Of a stretch of DNA of 6,707 bases, positions 4,793 to 6,707 are shown piece after piece. The position numbers and the translations under genes are program-made. The number at the start of each line of letters is the position of its first letter. Positions within the stretch are counted from its first letter, which is position 1. The notes under the pieces are model-generated. The model saw nothing but the letters and a program-made list of their open reading frames with translations, had not been told where the DNA came from and did not search any database. This DNA is from an uncultured Clostridia bacterium (lineage in GTDB: Bacteria; Bacillota; Clostridia; Christensenellales; Borkfalkiaceae). The stretch lies in the NCBI GenBank assembly GCA_947629845.1, contig CANRFD010000071.1, positions 1 to 6,707 on the forward strand, given 5' to 3'.

Positions 4793-6280
4793 TTATGACA
4801 ATTTCATTGCGGCGGGCAGGCGGGCGATGACGTCCTCCGCGTCGGGCGCGTATTCGCCCAAATCGCGGGCGGCGAGCTCCCCCGCCCTTCCGCAGACGTA
4901 GCAGGAGACGACTGCCGCCTCGAAGGGCGGGACGCCGCGGGCGCAGGTGCCCGCCAGAAATCCCGCGAGCGCGTCGCCGCTTCCCCCCTTTGCAAGGGCG
5001 GGGCTGCCCGTAAGGTTGATCGCCGTGCGGGCGCCGTCGGTGATGACGGTGCGGTTGTTTTTGAGCACGACCGTGACGTTGTACTCCCGCGCGAACGATT
5101 GCGCGCAGGCGACGGGATCGTGCAATATCTCCTCCGCCGTTTTTCCCGTCAGGCGGGAGAACTCCCTGATGTGCGGGGTGACGACGACGGGGCATTTGTG
5201 GCGTTTCAGAAGTTCAGTTCCGCAGGCGGCGAGCGTGTTGAGCGCATCGGCGTCGAGGACGAGGACGCCCCTTTGGTAACCTTTGAGCAGTTCCCCGAGG
5301 AGGGCGCGCGTCTGTTCCCCCACGCCCGCGCCCATACCGAAGGCGACGGCATCGGCGAAGATGGGTTCGCCGTCGTAGAAGGAGAAGCGGCAGGCGGGAT
5401 ATTTCGCCGCGCACAAAACGCGGTGAAGTTCGTCCGCCGTTTGAAGGGCCGCGAGCTTTGCCGCATCCTCGCAGGGGACGGACATCGAGGTCATGCAGAC
5501 GTCGGTATACCCCGCGCCCGAACGCAGCGCGGCGCCGGCCGCGAGCAGGGGCGCGCCGAGGGTGTTGCAGGTGGAGAGGATGGCGACGCTGCCGTAGTCC
5601 CCCTTGTTCGTGTGCGACTTTTTGGGCGGGAAAAATTTTGCGACGTCCGCCCCTTCCCACACCTCCGCACCGCCCGCGGTGGGAATGCCGATGTCGGCAA
5701 CGGCGATCTTCCCCGCCGTTTCGGCGCCGTCCAAAAGAAGGAGCGCCTGCTTGAGATGCCCCATCGCGACCGTCTCGTCGGCGCGGACGCAGTGGGGAAA
5801 GGCGACGCCGCCCTCCTTCAGCCCGCTGGGGACGTCGCAGGAGACGACGTAGGCGCCGCTGTTGTTGATGAAATCGATGAGCGCGGCGGTTTCGCCCTCG
5901 GGAGCGCGGTCGAGACCGGTGCCGAACAGGCAGTCGACGATCAGCGCATAGCGGCGGCGCGGGATCCGACCCAAAATTTCGCCGCGGAATGCAGATTTGG
6001 CCGCGGCGCAGGCCTCGGAAAATTTTTCCGAAAGGCAGAGGACGGCCGCGTCGAAGCCGCGCTCTTGGAGAATGCGGGCCGCGACAAAGCCGTCGCCGCC
6101 GTTGTTTCCCCCGCCGCAGACAAAGAGCATATCGCCGACGCAGTGCGCCTCCGCGGCATGCTCTACGGCGTCGGCAAGCGCCTCTCCGGCGCGCTCCATC
6201 AGCACGGCGACCGGTGTGCCCGCGCGAATGACGGCGTTGTCCGCCGCGCGGCTCTCTGAAATGGAATATGCGAATTTCAT
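4793..6280 (-). CDS. nnr: Bifunctional NAD(P)H-hydrate epimerase / ADP-dependent NAD(P)H-hydrate dehydratase
   Basis: The 495-residue enzyme repairs NADHX and NADPHX, damaged hydrated forms of NADH and NADPH. The N-terminal half (about 1-212) is the epimerase NnrE (YjeF_N): CGGGNNGGDGFVAAR (55-69), IVDCLFGTGLDR (114-125) and VSCDVPSGL (146-154). The C-terminal half (about 218-495) is the dehydratase NnrD, a ribokinase-like fold. It shows NKGDYGSVAILS (225-236), LAAGAALRSGAGYTDV (246-261), VLDADALN (341-348), VVTPHIREFSRLTG (366-379), VVLKNNRTVITDG (404-416) and ALAKGGSGDALAGFLAG (428-444), where D436 should be the catalytic Asp. Length is typical of the fused form, and both halves look complete. 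The ATG at 6280 has CGAGG ending 5 nt upstream. It is a single-gene unit ending at the two-way terminator. Upstream there is no clear promoter, only a homopolymer tract and a repeat cluster. A weak extended -10 (TGTCATACT) is the only candidate. Confidence 0.96.
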   Translation of the reverse strand: MKFAYSISESRAADNAVIRAGTPVAVLMERAGEALADAVEHAAEAHCVGDMLFVCGGGNNGGDGFVAARILQERGFDAAVLCLSEKFSEACAAAKSAFRGEILGRIPRRRYALIVDCLFGTGLDRAPEGETAALIDFINNSGAYVVSCDVPSGLKEGGVAFPHCVRADETVAMGHLKQALLLLDGAETAGKIAVADIGIPTAGGAEVWEGADVAKFFPPKKSHTNKGDYGSVAILSTCNTLGAPLLAAGAALRSGAGYTDVCMTSMSVPCEDAAKLAALQTADELHRVLCAAKYPACRFSFYDGEPIFADAVAFGMGAGVGEQTRALLGELLKGYQRGVLVLDADALNTLAACGTELLKRHKCPVVVTPHIREFSRLTGKTAEEILHDPVACAQSFAREYNVTVVLKNNRTVITDGARTAINLTGSPALAKGGSGDALAGFLAGTCARGVPPFEAAVVSCYVCGRAGELAARDLGEYAPDAEDVIARLPAAMKLS

Positions 6281-6285
6281 GGATA

Positions 6286-6290
6286 CCTCG
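6286..6290 (-). promoter_or_regulatory. Ribosome binding site of nnr
   Basis: CGAGG on the minus strand ends 5 nt before the ATG at 6280 and supports that start. Confidence 0.6.
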
Positions 6291-6295
6291 GTTGG

Positions 6296-6309
6296 TTTTT
6301 TGGGGGGGG
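6296..6309. other. T6-G8 homopolymer tract in the nnr leader
   Basis: On the plus strand six T's (6296-6301) are followed directly by eight G's (6302-6309). On the minus strand this is C8-A6, about 16-29 nt before the nnr start codon. Such tracts can change length by polymerase slippage. It lies outside the coding sequence, so any effect would be on expression. Confidence 0.5.
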
Positions 6310-6331
6310 ATGGCAGTATGACACCCCCTCA

Positions 6332-6413
6332 GTCTCGGCTATGGCCTCGACAGCTCCCCCTCGAGGGGGAGCCAAGGGGCGGGGCGGATGACGCGGTTTA
6401 GCGGGACAGGGCG
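6332..6413. repeat. Repeat unit A
   Basis: An imperfect hairpin (GTC..GAC, 6332-6351, with a 2x2 internal mismatch) is followed by the perfect 20-bp palindrome GCTCCCCCTCGAGGGGGAGC (6353-6372) and a 41-nt tail (6373-6413). The tail matches that of unit B at 40 of 41 positions. Confidence 0.8.
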
Positions 6414-6437
6414 AGAGGCGGGCAAGAACCCCTATCC

Positions 6438-6513
6438 CCCGCTGCGCGGGTACTTCCCCCAAAGGGGGGAAGCAAGGGGCGGGGCGGATGACGCGGTTTA
6501 GCGGGGCAGGGCG
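6438..6513. repeat. Repeat unit B
   Basis: A hairpin CCCGC-TGC-GCGGG (6438-6450) is followed by the second hairpin CTTCCCCC-AAAG-GGGGGAAG (6453-6472) and a tail (6473-6513). The hairpin and tail are exactly 100 bp from those of unit A. The only tail difference is A at 6406 versus G at 6506. Confidence 0.8.
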
Positions 6514-6535
6514 GTGGATAAGGGAAGATTCGCTC

Positions 6536-6637
6536 GGCCCCTGCGGGGCCTCGGAATGAGGAGGATGGGCGGAGCCCCACCCCCCTACCCCCCTCCCGTG
6601 GAGGGGGCAAGAGACAGGGCGGGAGGCGGTTTATGGC
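6536..6637. repeat. Repeat unit C (divergent)
   Basis: A hairpin GGCCCC-TGC-GGGGCC (6536-6550), a small GGGC-GGA-GCCC (6567-6577) and the second hairpin CCCCCTCC-CGT-GGAGGGGG (6589-6607) are followed by a diverged tail. The tail is CAAGAGACAGGGCGG, then GCGGTTTA after a 2-nt deletion relative to units A and B. Confidence 0.65.
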
Positions 6638-6680
6638 TCAATCCCCATCACCGCCTACGGCGGAGCTTCAGCACAAGGCA

Positions 6681-6707
6681 CGCCTGCGGCGCCCTTTGCA
6701 AAAGGGG
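6681..6707. repeat. Repeat unit D, partial at window edge
   Basis: A hairpin CGCC-TGC-GGCG (6681-6691) is followed immediately by CCCTTT-GCA-AAAGGG (6692-6706), the same two-hairpin order as in units A and B. The expected CAAG tail would lie past the window end. Confidence 0.5.

Larger units (their letters stand above)
6321..6707. repeat. Cluster of imperfect palindromic repeat units (REP/BIME-like), running off the window end
   Basis: This 390-bp stretch has no believable gene. It consists of at least three, probably four, units. Most have a first short hairpin with a TGC, TAC or TATG loop, then a G/C-rich second hairpin, and in the three complete ones a conserved tail beginning CAAGRGRCRGGGCGG. 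The hairpins with TGC/TAC loops are at 6438-6450, 6536-6550, 6651-6663 and 6681-6691. The opening ACCCCCTCAGTC...GACAGCTCCCCC resembles intergenic palindromic repeats I recall from many gut Clostridia genomes, though I could not check this. It lies upstream of nnr. Confidence 0.8.

Noticed and set aside
5099..6259. 386-codon plus-strand open frame opposite nnr
   Set aside because: Antisense to a complete NnrE-NnrD sequence, with composition typical of a shadow frame.
6361..6384. G-quadruplex potential in the G-rich repeat units
   Set aside because: Several G-runs are present, but four runs of three or more with short loops do not occur together. The competing hairpins are much more obvious.
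6353..6513. Possible CRISPR array from the 100-bp spaced repeat
   Set aside because: Only two close copies are present, spacing is much longer than CRISPR periods, the hairpin part varies between copies, and no cas gene is present.
6277..6610. Two short minus-strand open frames (61 and 70 codons) in the repeat cluster
   Set aside because: Both contain the same CPAKPRHPPRPL peptide because both read through the repeated 41-nt tail. This is repeat-derived, not coding.

Overview
This looks like a GC-rich chromosome segment (about 60% GC by eye) from a Firmicutes/Clostridia-type bacterium. The supporting genes are secA, a NadD-YqeK fusion, the ribosome silencing factor gene rsfS and a bifunctional NnrE-NnrD repair enzyme. 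The divergently placed small genes and the G/C-rich palindromic repeats remind me of gut Clostridia such as Christensenellales, but that finer placement is a guess. No phage, transposase, tRNA, rRNA or CRISPR array is visible.

Layout. Bases 1-1082 (minus) hold the first 360 codons of secA, cut by the window edge, with a good promoter at 1135-1162. Bases 1244-1999 (minus) encode a DeoC-fold protein that appears to have lost all three catalytic residues of deoxyribose-phosphate aldolase. A divergent gene at 2082-2327 (plus) encodes an 81-residue membrane-anchored basic protein, and a palindromic dyad lies between the two. Bases 3893-2379 (minus) form a nadD-yqeK / rsfS operon. Its consensus promoter sits so close to the start codon that the mRNA is predicted to be leaderless. 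Bases 3965-4720 (plus) encode a four-helix membrane protein with a cytosolic domain that weakly resembles the Mrr endonuclease fold. A strong two-way terminator at 4759-4786 separates it from the convergent nnrE-nnrD fusion gene (4793-6280, minus). From about 6302 to the window end there is no credible gene, only a cluster of imperfect palindromic repeat units.

How the genes relate. NadD makes the dinucleotide precursor of NAD, and the Nnr enzyme repairs hydrated NAD(P)H, so two NAD-maintenance functions sit close together. YqeK (Ap4A hydrolysis) and RsfS (subunit-joining block) both belong to stress and slow-growth physiology and are commonly clustered with nadD in Firmicutes. SecA is the export motor. 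The DeoC-like protein, the 81-residue protein and the Mrr-like membrane protein have no assigned function. I see no clear new multi-gene system. The most unusual points are the catalytically dead DeoC-like protein, the leaderless nadD-yqeK promoter, and the repeat cluster with paired compensatory changes and a 100-bp spacing between two units.
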